From assembly GCA_903884345.1 (NCBI GenBank), contig CAISEE010000043.1, positions 1 through 50,470 of the forward strand: DNA of 50,470 nt, in the 5' to 3' direction. The position numbers were made by a program, and so were the translations under genes. Shown here piece by piece: positions 7,476 through 15,624 of this stretch (positions are counted from its first letter, which is position 1; the number at the start of each line of letters is the position of its first letter). This stretch comes from Candidatus Adlerbacteria bacterium. GTDB taxonomy: Bacteria; Patescibacteriota; Minisyncoccia; Phycocordibacterales; SBAW01. The notes under the pieces were generated by a model that was given only the letters and a program-made list of their open reading frames with translations, ran no database searches and was not told the DNA's origin.

Positions 7476-8270
7476 ATGAACACGTTTTTCGAAGGCAAGC
7501 TCGGTGACTACACGCGCAAAGGTTTGTTGGCGGCGGTCGTGATGATTGCGCTCTCCTACGGCGTCTCGTCGGTTGAAAGCATCGTGAATCTCTCGCACGC
7601 AGACTATACGCACGGTTCGATCACCATTACGGGTCACGGTGAAGTGCTCTCGGTCCCCGATATCGCGACGTTCACGTACTCGGTCGTGGCCGACAAACCG
7701 ACCGTTGCCGACGCGCAAGCAGAGGCGTCGCAGACCGCAAACACAATCGCCAGCTACCTCAAAGCTGCCGCCGTGGCTGATGCGGATGTGCAGACCACCG
7801 ACTACTCGGTCAGTCCGCAGTATGACTACGTGCAACCCCCTTGCACCACGGGTACCTACTGCCAGGGTAAGCAGGTGCTCAAGGGCTACGAGGTGCGCCA
7901 GTCGACCAAGGTCAAGGTTCGTGACACCGCCAAGGCGGGTGAGCTTTTGGCCGGTGTGGGCACTAAGGGTGCGACCGAAGTCAGCGGTCTCTCATTTACC
8001 TTCGACGACCCGTCCATCGCACAGGGGCAGGCCCGCGAGAAGGCGGTCACGGATGCCAAAGTGAAGGCCGAGAAGCTCGCCCAGTCGCTGGGTGCGCACC
8101 TGGGCAGCGTCACCTCGTTTGACGAGAACCTCGCCGGTTCGAACACCAACCCCGTCCCGATGTACGCCAAGGCGGTGGGTGCCGGCATGAGTGATGCGGT
8201 CGCGCCCCAAATTGCGGCCGGCCAAAACACGGTGGACGACGACGTTACCATTACCTACGAAATTCGCTAA
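7476..8270 (+). CDS. SIMPL domain (DUF541) protein
   Basis: 264 residues: an N-terminal membrane anchor or uncleaved signal (about 17-35), then the SIMPL domain with the typical start SITITGHGEVLSVPDIATFT, the DVQTTDYSVSPQYDY segment and the REKAVTDAKVKAEKLAQSLG helix, ending in VTITYEIR. SIMPL proteins are outer-surface or periplasmic, of poorly known function (named from a signalling partner in animals; in bacteria linked to stress resistance). An extra Cys pair (PPCTTGTYCQG) fits disulfide formation by the upstream DsbA-like protein. Confidence 0.85.
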   Translation: MNTFFEGKLGDYTRKGLLAAVVMIALSYGVSSVESIVNLSHADYTHGSITITGHGEVLSVPDIATFTYSVVADKPTVADAQAEASQTANTIASYLKAAAVADADVQTTDYSVSPQYDYVQPPCTTGTYCQGKQVLKGYEVRQSTKVKVRDTAKAGELLAGVGTKGATEVSGLSFTFDDPSIAQGQAREKAVTDAKVKAEKLAQSLGAHLGSVTSFDENLAGSNTNPVPMYAKAVGAGMSDAVAPQIAAGQNTVDDDVTITYEIR

Positions 8271-8287
8271 CATGGAGCCCCGTGTCG

Positions 8288-8321
8288 CCACCACCTCCCG
8301 CACTCGATGGGGAGGTGGTGG
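8288..8321. other. perfect 12-bp inverted repeat
   Basis: CCACCACCTCCC (8288-8299) pairs with GGGAGGTGGTGG (8310-8321) around a 10-nt loop. No T-run follows on the plus strand, so it may end transcription weakly or protect the 3' end of the SIMPL mRNA. It lies 14 nt before the -35 box of the secE promoter. Confidence 0.5.
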
Positions 8322-8335
8322 GTCGACCGGGCGTG

Positions 8336-8364
8336 TTGACAAGGGCTTTCTTGGGGAGTATGAT
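8336..8364 (+). promoter_or_regulatory. sigma-70 promoter of secE-nusG
   Basis: TTGACA (8336-8341), a 17-nt spacer, and TATGAT (8359-8364). This is the closest to consensus in the window and predicts a start near 8371, giving a leader of about 41 nt before secE, unlike the leaderless promoters of most neighbours. Confidence 0.8.
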
Positions 8365-8374
8365 ATATGTCATT

Positions 8375-8394
8375 AAGGGCCCGCGAGGGCTTTT
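8375..8394 (+). promoter_or_regulatory. GNRA-capped hairpin in the secE leader
   Basis: AAGGGCCC then loop GCGA then GGGCTTTT: an 8-bp stem (four G-C, two G-U, two A-U) capped by a GNRA tetraloop and flanked by AAAAA. It starts at the predicted 5' end of the transcript. It could be an mRNA 5' stabiliser, a weak attenuator, or a protein-binding site; only the pairing is seen. Confidence 0.5.
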
Positions 8395-8412
8395 AAAAAT
8401 GCCTAAAAATTT

Positions 8413-8583
8413 ATGCCCAACTATTTTAAAGAAGTGAAAGGTGAGATGAAGCACGTGTCGTGGCCGACCCGAAGCCAGGCCTTGGTCTACACCGGTGTCG
8501 TTATCGGGGTGTCGCTCGCGACCGCCGCATACCTGGGCGGCTGGGATTACCTTTTTTCGGCGCTCATCCAGAAAATAATCTAA
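8413..8583 (+). CDS. secE: preprotein translocase subunit SecE
   Basis: 56 residues, too short for most automated cut-offs. MPNYFKEVKGEMKHVSWPTR is the conserved amphipathic SecE start (E..KVxWPTR), followed by one membrane helix ALVYTGVVIGVSLATAAYLG and a short tail. SecE clamps the two halves of SecY in the plasma-membrane translocon. It lies 18 nt before nusG, the standard bacterial order. ATG 8413 was chosen because the conserved motif begins there; an out-of-frame ATG at 8399 is ignored. Confidence 0.93.
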   Translation: MPNYFKEVKGEMKHVSWPTRSQALVYTGVVIGVSLATAAYLGGWDYLFSALIQKII

Positions 8584-8601
8584 CCATTAGCTACAAGTAC
8601 T

Positions 8602-9153
8602 ATGGGAAAACAAGACACCAGTGTCGGCCGCGCGTGGTATGCCATCCACACCTACGCGGGCTACGAGAACGCCGTCGCGCGTAACCTCAAGCAGCGCATC
8701 GAATCGCTCGGCCTCTCGGACAAGATCTTTAACGTCATTGTGCCGACCGAGCGCACCATCAAAATCAAGGGTGGTCGCCGCGTCGAGGAAGAAGAGAAGG
8801 TCTACCCGGGCTACGTCCTGGTCGAGATGACCGTCGACGACCAGTCGTGGTTTGTGGTGCGCAACACGCCGCGCGTGACCGGCTTCGTGGGTTCGGGCGT
8901 TAACCCCGTCCCGCTCCAGAAGCACGAAATGGACGAGCTCTTGGGCCGCATGCACGAGAAGGAGGGCTCGGTCAAACACGCGATCGACCTTGGTGTCGGT
9001 GACGCGGTGGTCATCGTCGACGGCCCCTTCAAGGAGCTCGACGGCAAGGTGGGCGAGGTCGACGAGGCGCGCGGCAAGGTCAAGGTCTTGGTCTCGATGT
9101 TCGGTCGCGAGACCCCGGTCGAGCTCGACTTCCTCCAGGTCAAACGCATCTGA
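8602..9153 (+). CDS. nusG: transcription termination/antitermination factor NusG
   Basis: 183 residues. The NGN domain starts RAWYAIHTYAGYENAVARNL and includes VYPGYVLVEM and the W/F-rich VRNTPRVTGFVG. A linker leads to the KOW domain (DAVVIVDGPFKELDGKVGEV) near 133-165. NusG binds the RNA polymerase clamp, and its KOW domain contacts Rho or ribosomal protein S10. It sits in the canonical secE-nusG-rplK order. No insertion or loss is seen. Confidence 0.96.
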   Translation: MGKQDTSVGRAWYAIHTYAGYENAVARNLKQRIESLGLSDKIFNVIVPTERTIKIKGGRRVEEEEKVYPGYVLVEMTVDDQSWFVVRNTPRVTGFVGSGVNPVPLQKHEMDELLGRMHEKEGSVKHAIDLGVGDAVVIVDGPFKELDGKVGEVDEARGKVKVLVSMFGRETPVELDFLQVKRI

Positions 9154-9200
9154 TTCCCGGCCACTTGCAAACTATCACTTTTTAGGTACTATACCCTCAC

Positions 9201-9626
9201 ATGGCAAAGAAAATCACTAAGAAACTCAAGATCATCGCTCCGGCAGGCAAGGCAACCCCTGCGCCTCCACTCGGTACCACGCTGGGCCCGGCCGGCATCA
9301 ACATCGGCGAATTCGTCAAGAAATTCAACGATGCGACCCAGTCGATGATCGGTAACCTCATCCCGTGTGAGATTACGATCTACGAGGACCGCTCGTACGA
9401 TTTCATCCTCAAGACCCCGCCGGCATCCGGCCTCATCATGAAGGCGATCAACAAAGAGAAGGGTTCGGGCAAGCCCAACACCCAGAAGGTCGGCACCCTC
9501 ACCAAGGCACAGCTGCGCGAGATCGCCGAGCGCAAGATCGTCGACATGAACGCCAACGACGTCGAGGCCGCAATGAACATCATCGCCGGCACCGCACGCT
9601 CGATGGGTGTGGACATCGTCAAATAA
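9201..9626 (+). CDS. rplK: 50S ribosomal protein L11
   Basis: 141 residues, the usual length. [20 protein letters not shown] is the conserved N-terminal loop with its proline-rich switch, and the C-terminal RNA-binding domain ends [14 protein letters not shown]11 binds the GTPase centre of 23S rRNA near L10-L12. A TACTAT box at 9187-9192 suggests a separate promoter besides read-through from nusG. In most bacteria rplA (L1) follows; here a terminator follows instead. Confidence 0.96.
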   Translation: MAKKITKKLKIIAPAGKATPAPPLGTTLGPAGINIGEFVKKFNDATQSMIGNLIPCEITIYEDRSYDFILKTPPASGLIMKAINKEKGSGKPNTQKVGTLTKAQLREIAERKIVDMNANDVEAAMNIIAGTARSMGVDIVK

Positions 9627-9644
9627 GATTTTTAAACCGGTTCA

Positions 9645-9676
9645 CACAAAGCGCCCTTCGGGGCGTTTGTGTTTTT
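9645..9676 (+). terminator. rho-independent terminator after rplK
   Basis: CACAAAGCGCCC, loop TTCG, GGGCGTTTGTG, then TTTTT. A strong stem with a UUCG tetraloop that ends the secE-nusG-rplK unit where rplA would normally begin. Confidence 0.85.
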
Positions 9677-9706
9677 CAGGTACTAGCAAACAGCAAAAGC
9701 CGCGTG

Positions 9707-9746
9707 ACGATTTCCCCGCTGAGGCTCCGGCCAAGGCGGGGATCGT
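9707..9746. other. interrupted hairpin between convergent genes
   Basis: ACGAT and CCCCGC (from 9707) pair with GCGGGG and ATCGT (ending 9746), with a bulge and a GC-rich apical part. There is no T-run. It lies between the rplK and thyX terminators, and nothing else is seen in 9677-9760. Confidence 0.35.
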
Positions 9747-9760
9747 TGTATCTATTTGGT

Positions 9761-9795
9761 AAAAGAATCGCCCACCCCGATAGTCTGGGGCGGGC
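9761..9795 (-). terminator. terminator after thyX
   Basis: On the minus strand GCCCGCCCC (9795-9787) pairs with GGGGTGGGC (9778-9770), followed by GATTCTTTT. It lies just after the thyX stop and faces the rplK terminator. Confidence 0.65.
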
Positions 9796-9800
9796 GTCTG

Positions 9801-10727
9801 TTAGGCGAGGTCGAACTGTGCGGCAAACTCTGACCAATCTCGCTTGGAGAGGCCGCTGGTCTCTTGCGTGACCACTTCGCCCGCGAGCTGGCGCTTCACT
9901 ACCGCGACCATCTGCGCCGAGAGGGTCACAGCACCCAGGCGGTAGTCGCGAAATGCCGCGGTTGCAATCGGTACCCACGCTTCGGTCATTTGCAGCATAG
10001 CCTCGGCGTACACCCGGATCTCGTACTGTGCGTGCGAGTCGGCACGAAGTCCCAGGAAGTGGAAGAGGTTGTGCAGGTTTACCTTCCAATACCACTGGGT
10101 GTAGGTGTTCACGGTCAGGTTCATGCGAGCTAGTTCGCGTGCGAGGCCTAGCCGGTTTGGGTCTGCTCGCTCGCCCTCGTTAAGCATATGGGCGTAGTGC
10201 GCGTAGCATTGGTCGGCGTCTGAGCGGAGCAAATGCAAGACCTCGGCCGCTTCCTCGCCACTGAGCACCTGGCCGCGACCTTGGCGATTAATGGTCGCTT
10301 GAGCCGCGAGATTCTCGGGCGAGGGGATGTAGAACTCCTTGTCCAAGATGGAGTAGCGCGCCGAGTATTCATTGACGCTGGCGGTGCGATGTCTAATCCA
10401 CTGTCTGGCGACGAAGATCGGCAGTTTGACGTGGAATTTGATTTCGCACATTTCAAACGGCGTCGTGTGGCGGTGCCGCATCAGATATCTGATGAGCGCC
10501 GCATCCTCCTGTGCCCGTTTGGTGCCGCGCCCGTAGGATACGCGGGCGGCCTGCACAATCGCCGCGTCGTCGCCCATGTAATCGATCACACGCACGAACC
10601 CGTGGTCGAGAACAGAGAAGTGTGTATGCATCATCGTTTCAAGATCGGGGACGGTGGGCCGGATGGTCTCCGACCGACTGGCGCGCGCGTCCATGATCTC
10701 AGCGGTTTGCTCTGGGGAGAGAGTCAA
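9801..10727 (-). CDS. thyX: flavin-dependent thymidylate synthase
   Basis: 308 residues from TTG 10727. The ThyX motif is present as [15 protein letters not shown] (RHRxxSxNxxSxR), with the [20 protein letters not shown] block before it. The enzyme makes dTMP from dUMP with methylene-folate, FAD and NADPH. The sequence, including the start LSPEQTAEI and the [20 protein letters not shown] block, resembles alphaproteobacterial ThyX. The frame extends to a TTG at 10757, but that codon touches the -10 box. TTG 10727 has AGGAGG at 10733-10738 with a 5-nt gap and gives the family N-terminus, so I prefer it. It is divergent from the dcd gene. Confidence 0.95.
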   Translation of the reverse strand: MTLSPEQTAEIMDARASRSETIRPTVPDLETMMHTHFSVLDHGFVRVIDYMGDDAAIVQAARVSYGRGTKRAQEDAALIRYLMRHRHTTPFEMCEIKFHVKLPIFVARQWIRHRTASVNEYSARYSILDKEFYIPSPENLAAQATINRQGRGQVLSGEEAAEVLHLLRSDADQCYAHYAHMLNEGERADPNRLGLARELARMNLTVNTYTQWYWKVNLHNLFHFLGLRADSHAQYEIRVYAEAMLQMTEAWVPIATAAFRDYRLGAVTLSAQMVAVVKRQLAGEVVTQETSGLSKRDWSEFAAQFDLA

Positions 10728-10757
10728 AGGTGCCTCCTGGGTTACAAGTCCGCTCAA

Positions 10758-10817
10758 ACAGTACCACAGCGAGCAATCTTCACAATCCTTTCAATTTTGC
10801 CGCTTTTGTGGCACTGT
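10758..10817. promoter_or_regulatory. divergent promoter region with inverted repeat, thyX/dcd
   Basis: ACAGTACCACA (10758-10768) and TGTGGCACTGT (10807-10817) are inverted copies with one mismatch. Each holds an extended -10-like box: TGGTACTGT facing thyX and TGGCACTGT facing dcd. The symmetry could mean coordinated control of the two dTMP-supply genes, or simply two similar promoters. Confidence 0.45.
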
Positions 10818-10858
10818 AGCTGGCAGAAGGTTCAACGAATTAGCGAAAGGAAGTAGCT

Positions 10859-11968
10859 ATGGCTGACCGTGCACAAGGTGTGCTACCGCGACAAACCTTT
10901 GCGTCGCTCATTTCTGCCGGATTCATCCAGGGTATTGATGTAAATTGTGCGTCCGCTGCATCGCTCGACTTGCCGCTCAGTAACGAGGCGTATCGCATCA
11001 GTTACGCTTTTTTGCCGGGGCAGGGGCGCACGGTGCGATCCTACCTCGCCGCCGTCGGCGCCGAACTGTTCGATCTCTCAAATCGTCTCGAGGTTGGTGC
11101 AACGTATCTGGTGCGTATCGCGGGGCAAATCGAACTTCCTCGCGAGGTGTACGGGTATAGCAATCCAAAGTCGTCCGCAGGCCGGCTCAACCTGCTCGTT
11201 CGCATCGTCGCAGATAATGTAGCGATGTACGATGCGCTGACGCCGGCGAGGTGGCAGGGGGAGTGCTGGGTACTGCTCCAAGCGAACAGTTTTCCGGTAC
11301 GACTGAGCCCGGGGCTGTCCGTTTCGCAGTTGCGGTTATTCACCGGCCCGACGTTTCTTAGTCCACTCGAAGTCGAGTGCGCCGCGCGTACGCCGGGTCT
11401 GTTCTTCCACGCGGACGGCACGCCGTATCGCAGTGAAGAATATGTGCGGCACGCCGATTCGCTGCTTATCCCGCTTGCGATTCCCAACGAAATTGGGGCG
11501 CAAATCGGATGGGAGTGCCGCGGCTCCAGCCACACGCTCGATTTCTCGAAACGGCACGAATACGAACCGGAAGACTTCTTCTCGCCAGTCTTCGTTCAGC
11601 GCGACGGGTCTGTGTTGCTGCGCAAAGGCTGCTTCTACATCCTCTCGACCGAACCGCGCATCTGTGTCCCACCGTGGATTGCGGCCGAGTTGCGTGCGAT
11701 CGACCCTCGGTTTGGGGAATATCGGACGCACACGGCGGGGTACATCGACCCTGGTTGGGGTTATGGCGTCGAGGGCGAAGGGAGGGGGTCCGTCATTACA
11801 CTCGAGTTTGTGATGTACGAAGACACCCGCTTCTTCTTGGGTGACCTGCGGTATGTCGCAAGGATTCGCTACGAGCGTATGTGCGAAACTCCCGACCGAC
11901 CGTACGGCTCCAACAACCCAAGCTATCCCAAGCAAGGGTTGGGGCAGCTGTCCCGACACTTCAAATAA
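10859..11968 (+). CDS. dcd: dCTP deaminase, long alphaproteobacterial-type (DCD family)
   Basis: 369 residues, about twice normal Dcd (about 190). It starts GVLPRQTFASLISAGFI, has ASLDLPLSNEAYRISYAFLP and SNPKSSAGRLNLLVRIVADN in the first half, and a second dUTPase-like half with LTFxxxYEPEDFF-like and FILSTEPRICVPP segments. This tandem-fold layout is the DCD family (PF06559) of alphaproteobacteria. It converts dCTP to dUTP, the precursor for dUTPase and ThyX. AAGGAAG lies 5 nt before the ATG. The family type and Shine-Dalgarno start differ from surrounding genes and suggest transfer. Confidence 0.87.
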   Translation: MADRAQGVLPRQTFASLISAGFIQGIDVNCASAASLDLPLSNEAYRISYAFLPGQGRTVRSYLAAVGAELFDLSNRLEVGATYLVRIAGQIELPREVYGYSNPKSSAGRLNLLVRIVADNVAMYDALTPARWQGECWVLLQANSFPVRLSPGLSVSQLRLFTGPTFLSPLEVECAARTPGLFFHADGTPYRSEEYVRHADSLLIPLAIPNEIGAQIGWECRGSSHTLDFSKRHEYEPEDFFSPVFVQRDGSVLLRKGCFYILSTEPRICVPPWIAAELRAIDPRFGEYRTHTAGYIDPGWGYGVEGEGRGSVITLEFVMYEDTRFFLGDLRYVARIRYERMCETPDRPYGSNNPSYPKQGLGQLSRHFK

Positions 11969-11986
11969 ACGGTCTACAGTAACTCG

Positions 11987-12030
11987 CGGCTCGCGATCTC
12001 TCCCCAGAGATTGCGGGCCGTTTCTTTATT
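11987..12030 (+). terminator. terminator after dcd
   Basis: CGGCTCGCGATCTCT (11987-12001) pairs with AGAGATTGCGGGCCG (12006-12020) with two mismatches, loop CCCC, followed by TTTCTTTATTT. Confidence 0.8.
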
Positions 12031-12080
12031 TCACTTTGCGTGGTACGGTGTGGGCAGTTTTGTTCTGAAAGGGAAAAACG

Positions 12081-12722
12081 ATGCGACGTTTAATCGTTCT
12101 CGAAGGCGGCGAAGGGGCGGGAAAGTCTACCGTCCTGAAGCTCGTGAGGCAAAAGTTGGACGAGCAGGACATTCCGTATCTGCTAACGCGGGAGCCCGGG
12201 GGGTCGCTATGTGCGGAGTTGATTCGCGATTTGATATTCTCCGATGAGGGAAAGGCTGCAGACGCGCTCACACAGTTCTGCTTGTTCTGGGCGGCGCGCG
12301 CGAGCCATCTGCAATGGCAAATACGGCCAGCGCTACGGTCTGATTGCGTGGTCCTGAGCGATCGCTATGATGCGTCGACGTTTGCCTACCAAATTGCTGC
12401 AAAAAATGGGCAAGACTTGGCGTCCTTGTTCTGGACAACACGCGAGATGTTTCAGCGGGGAATGTTGGAACCTCTCTACATTTACCTCGATGTACCGCCT
12501 GAGATTGGACTCGCGCGGGTCCAGAGTCGGGGCGGCAAAACCACCCACTTCGACGATGAAAAAATCGACTTCCATCGGCGGGTGGCGGAAGGATTCAGTC
12601 AGTTCTTCCAAACGATTGAAGCGCGCGGCGGGCGGGTTGCAGTCGTGAATGCCCAGCTGCCGCTCGAGGCCGTTGTGCAGCGAGTGGTCACAGAAATTCT
12701 AATCGAGCTGCGCCAACCGTAA
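12081..12722 (+). CDS. tmk: thymidylate kinase
   Basis: 213 residues. P-loop GGEGAGKST at about 9-17, the REPGGS segment, DRY-type SDRYDASTFAYQ near 94-105 and a LID region RVQSRGGKTTHFDD. It phosphorylates dTMP to dTDP. AAAGGG lies about 8 nt before the ATG, a leadered gene like dcd. A TGGTACGGT box at about 12040 is a possible -10. It is followed by its own terminator, then dut. Confidence 0.95.
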   Translation: MRRLIVLEGGEGAGKSTVLKLVRQKLDEQDIPYLLTREPGGSLCAELIRDLIFSDEGKAADALTQFCLFWAARASHLQWQIRPALRSDCVVLSDRYDASTFAYQIAAKNGQDLASLFWTTREMFQRGMLEPLYIYLDVPPEIGLARVQSRGGKTTHFDDEKIDFHRRVAEGFSQFFQTIEARGGRVAVVNAQLPLEAVVQRVVTEILIELRQP

Positions 12723-12730
12723 GCAGAAAC

Positions 12731-12763
12731 CGGCCCCGCCTTTTGGTGGGGTCGTTCTTTTTA
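12731..12763 (+). terminator. terminator after tmk
   Basis: CGGCCCCGCC (12731-12740), loop TTTT, GGTGGGGTCG (12745-12754), then TTCTTTTT. The stem contains two G-U pairs. Confidence 0.8.
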
Positions 12764-12795
12764 TGCAAACAGGGCGAAAGTGGTACAATCGGCGC

Positions 12796-13221
12796 ATGAC
12801 GTTGCCGATTAAGATGCTTCGCCTGGGCGACGCCAAACTGCCGGATGTGCACTATGCACACGATGCGGGGCTCGATTTGTACTCGCTCGAGGAAGTGACG
12901 ATCGCGCCCAGCGAGCGGGTATTGGTGGGGACGGGGATTGCGATGGCGATACCCCAGGGCTACGCGGGGCTCGTGTGGGACAAAAGCGGGCACGCCAACA
13001 AGCGAGGGCTCAAGACCTTGGGCGGGGTGGTGGATGCGGGCTATCGGGGCGAGATTAAAGTGGGGCTCATCAATCTTTCGCAGGAGTCGGTTATACTCCC
13101 CAAACACGAGCCGGTGGCGCAGATGCTCATTCAGAAAGTCGAGCAGGTGTCGGTCGTCGAGGTTGACTCGCTCGACGATACCGAGCGGGGGAGTCGCGGG
13201 TTTGATAGTCGCGCTAACTAA
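12796..13221 (+). CDS. dut: dUTP diphosphatase
   Basis: 141 residues, normal for the trimeric enzyme. Motif 1 is DAGLDLYS (about 23-30), motif 2 DKSGHANKRGL, motif 3 GGVVDAGYRGEI with the uracil-site Tyr, motif 4 EPVAQMLI, and motif 5 ERGSRGFDSR at the C-terminus. It hydrolyses dUTP to dUMP and keeps uracil out of DNA. The frame opens at 12763, but TACAAT at 12784-12789 puts transcription start on ATG 12796. It leads directly into glyA, 10 nt downstream. Confidence 0.96.
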   Translation: MTLPIKMLRLGDAKLPDVHYAHDAGLDLYSLEEVTIAPSERVLVGTGIAMAIPQGYAGLVWDKSGHANKRGLKTLGGVVDAGYRGEIKVGLINLSQESVILPKHEPVAQMLIQKVEQVSVVEVDSLDDTERGSRGFDSRAN

Positions 13222-13230
13222 TACATTTTT

Positions 13231-14499
13231 ATGAACCAGTACGACGCAATTAAAAAGCAAGACGAGGAAGTATTTTCGGCGATCGCGGGCGAGGAGGAGC
13301 GCGAAGCCCAGGGGCTCGAGCTTATTCCCTCTGAAAACTACGTCTCGCGCGCGGTGCGCGAGGCACAGGCATCCATTTTGACCAACAAGTACGCCGAAGG
13401 CTACCCGGGCAAGCGCTACTATGGCGGGCAGGAGTTTACCGATGCGGTCGAAGTCTTGGCGATTGAACGTGCCAAGAAACTCTTTAATGCAAAATACGCC
13501 AACGTGCAGGCGCACTCGGGGGCTAATGCCAACATCGCGATGTACTTCGCGCTTTTGCAACCTGGCGACACGGTCCTTGGTATGGATCTTTCGCACGGTG
13601 GGCACTTGACCCACGGCCACCCAGTGACCTACATCACCAAGTTCTTCAACTTCGTGCGCTATAAAATGAAGGACGCCGACACGGGCGAGATTGACTATGA
13701 CGACATGCTGCGCGTGGCAAAAGAGGCGAAGCCGAAAATTGTCTTGGCGGGCTTCTCGGCCTACTCGCGCGAACTCGACTACGCAAAGTTCGTGGCCATC
13801 GCCCGCGAGGTGGGGGCCTATGCCGTGATTGATATCGCACACATCGCCGGGCTCATCGCCGGTGGTGCCGCCAAGAATCCGTTTGACTATGGCTTCGCTG
13901 TCATGACCTCGACCACGCACAAAACATTGCGCGGCCCGCGTGGAGGGCTCATCTTGGTGCGCGATAGCGAGGAGATTGCGAAGAAAATCGACAAGGCCAT
14001 CTTCCCGGGGCTCCAGGGAGGCCCGCTCATGCACATCATTGCCGCCAAGGCCGTGGCATTCGGCGAGGCGCTCGACCCGTCATTCAAAACCTACGCAGAG
14101 CAGATTCTTCTCAACGCCAAAGCCATGGAGGCAGTGTTTCGCGCCCACAACATCCGCATGCTCGGCGGTGGCACCAGCAACCACCTTATTTTGGCCGACG
14201 TCTTTGGCTCGCTCGGGATCCCGGGCAAAGAGGCCGAGGGGGTCCTCGATTCGGTGGGCATCACGCTCAATAAAAATGTTATTGCCGATGATACGCGCGG
14301 GGCGCTCGACCCGTCAGGCATTCGCTTCGGCACGCCAGCCATCACCACGCGCGGCTTCAAAGAAGGGGAGTGTGCACAGGTGGCCGAGTACATGGTTGAT
14401 GCACTGCTCCACAAAGATGACGCGGCGCACCTCTCTGGCATCCGCGCAACCATCACCGAGCTGTGCACACGATTCCCGATTCCGGAGACATTCGTGTAA
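13231..14499 (+). CDS. glyA: serine hydroxymethyltransferase
   Basis: 422 residues, full length. LIPSENYVSRAVREAQASIL and NKYAEGYPGKRYYGG at the N-terminus, PLP lysine K231 in TSTTHKTLRGPRGG, and FPGLQGGP after it. It turns serine and tetrahydrofolate into glycine and methylene-tetrahydrofolate, the one-carbon donor for ThyX next door. It is likely cotranscribed with dut. The stop codon TAA is part of a TAAAGT -10 box for the next gene. Confidence 0.97.
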   Translation: MNQYDAIKKQDEEVFSAIAGEEEREAQGLELIPSENYVSRAVREAQASILTNKYAEGYPGKRYYGGQEFTDAVEVLAIERAKKLFNAKYANVQAHSGANANIAMYFALLQPGDTVLGMDLSHGGHLTHGHPVTYITKFFNFVRYKMKDADTGEIDYDDMLRVAKEAKPKIVLAGFSAYSRELDYAKFVAIAREVGAYAVIDIAHIAGLIAGGAAKNPFDYGFAVMTSTTHKTLRGPRGGLILVRDSEEIAKKIDKAIFPGLQGGPLMHIIAAKAVAFGEALDPSFKTYAEQILLNAKAMEAVFRAHNIRMLGGGTSNHLILADVFGSLGIPGKEAEGVLDSVGITLNKNVIADDTRGALDPSGIRFGTPAITTRGFKEGECAQVAEYMVDALLHKDDAAHLSGIRATITELCTRFPIPETFV

Positions 14500-14508
14500 A
14501 GTAGAGGG

Positions 14509-15609
14509 ATGGTAGCGTTTCGTCTCCCTCCCGTAGTCATTTCGTTTTGGCGCCGCTATGAGCGGCTCATGAGCATGGGTGCGCTGGCGCTTGGCTTCCT
14601 CTTCGATATCTACCTGGCCAAAAGCCCCGCGAGCGTCGCCGACAATATACTGCTCGTCTTCTATTTGCTCCTCACGGGTGCCATCATTATCGTCTTCAAT
14701 GCGCGCTCCAAGACCTTTGCGGTGGGCGAGCAAAACCCGACCGAGCGGCTGCTGCTCATTTTGGCGCTCCAATTTTGCTTCGGTGGCCTGGCGAGCAACC
14801 TCCTCATTTTGTACGGCAAGAGCGGGACCCTCGGCGGTAGCGGGTTCTTTGTCATGCTCTTGGCGGCATTTGCGCTGGGGAACGAATTTTTGAAAACCAA
14901 GTACGCGCAGCTTCAGTTCAATATCGCGATCTACTACGTCCTACTGCTCACGTACTGCACCATCGCCATCCCGACCTTTTTTCTGCATGCAATCGGGCTG
15001 CAAGAGTTCTTCATCTGCGGCGCGGTGAGTTTGGTCTACACGGCGCTCTACCTGTGGCTCCTCTTTTTTGCGGCGTACCGGTTGCGCAGTCGCCGGCAGA
15101 TGGTCGAGGTTTCGGCAATCGTCGTGATAGTCTTTGGTCTTTTCTCGGGGCTCTATTTGCTGAACTTCATCCCGCCGGTGCCGCTCTCGGTCAAGGCAAT
15201 CGGCATCTATCACCAAATTACACCCGACGACGGTAACTACACGGCGATCTACGAGGCGCCCGAGTGGTGGGCGTTTTGGCGCGACACGAGTGCAACCTAC
15301 AACTACACCGCGGGTGAGAGCGCCTTCTGTTTTAGTGCCGTCTACGCGCCGGGCAAACTCTCGACGCCAATCACGCATCGCTGGGAGAAGTATGACGAGG
15401 ACACCGGGGCGTGGGATACCATCAGTGATGTGACCTTCCCGATTAACGGCGGCCGCGCCGACGGGTACCGTGGCTACAGCGAAAAAGTAGCCATCACCCC
15501 GGGTCGCTGGCGTTGCGATGTCGAAACCGCGCGCGGGCAACTCGTCGGCCGCATCTCGTTTACCACGGTCGCGACCTCGACCCCGACCCTTTCCTTAACG
15601 CACCTCTAG
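14509..15609 (+). CDS. DUF2914 polytopic membrane protein
   Basis: 366 residues: about seven membrane helices in the first 230, then an outer DUF2914 domain (ITHRWEKYDEDTGAWDTISD, FPINGGRADGYRGYSEKV, PGRWRCDVETARGQLVGRIS). DUF2914 is a carbohydrate-binding-like beta domain of unknown role found at the ends of membrane proteins. TAAAGT at 14497-14502 overlaps the glyA stop and is 7 nt from the ATG. The membrane-plus-DUF2914 layout is common in CPR genomes. Confidence 0.8.
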   Translation: MVAFRLPPVVISFWRRYERLMSMGALALGFLFDIYLAKSPASVADNILLVFYLLLTGAIIIVFNARSKTFAVGEQNPTERLLLILALQFCFGGLASNLLILYGKSGTLGGSGFFVMLLAAFALGNEFLKTKYAQLQFNIAIYYVLLLTYCTIAIPTFFLHAIGLQEFFICGAVSLVYTALYLWLLFFAAYRLRSRRQMVEVSAIVVIVFGLFSGLYLLNFIPPVPLSVKAIGIYHQITPDDGNYTAIYEAPEWWAFWRDTSATYNYTAGESAFCFSAVYAPGKLSTPITHRWEKYDEDTGAWDTISDVTFPINGGRADGYRGYSEKVAITPGRWRCDVETARGQLVGRISFTTVATSTPTLSLTHL

Positions 15610-15624
15610 CTGTAGTGTAGGCAT

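Noticed and set aside
12688-14034. 448-codon open frame opposite dut and glyA
   Set aside because: Antisense to conserved enzymes, no recognisable motif.
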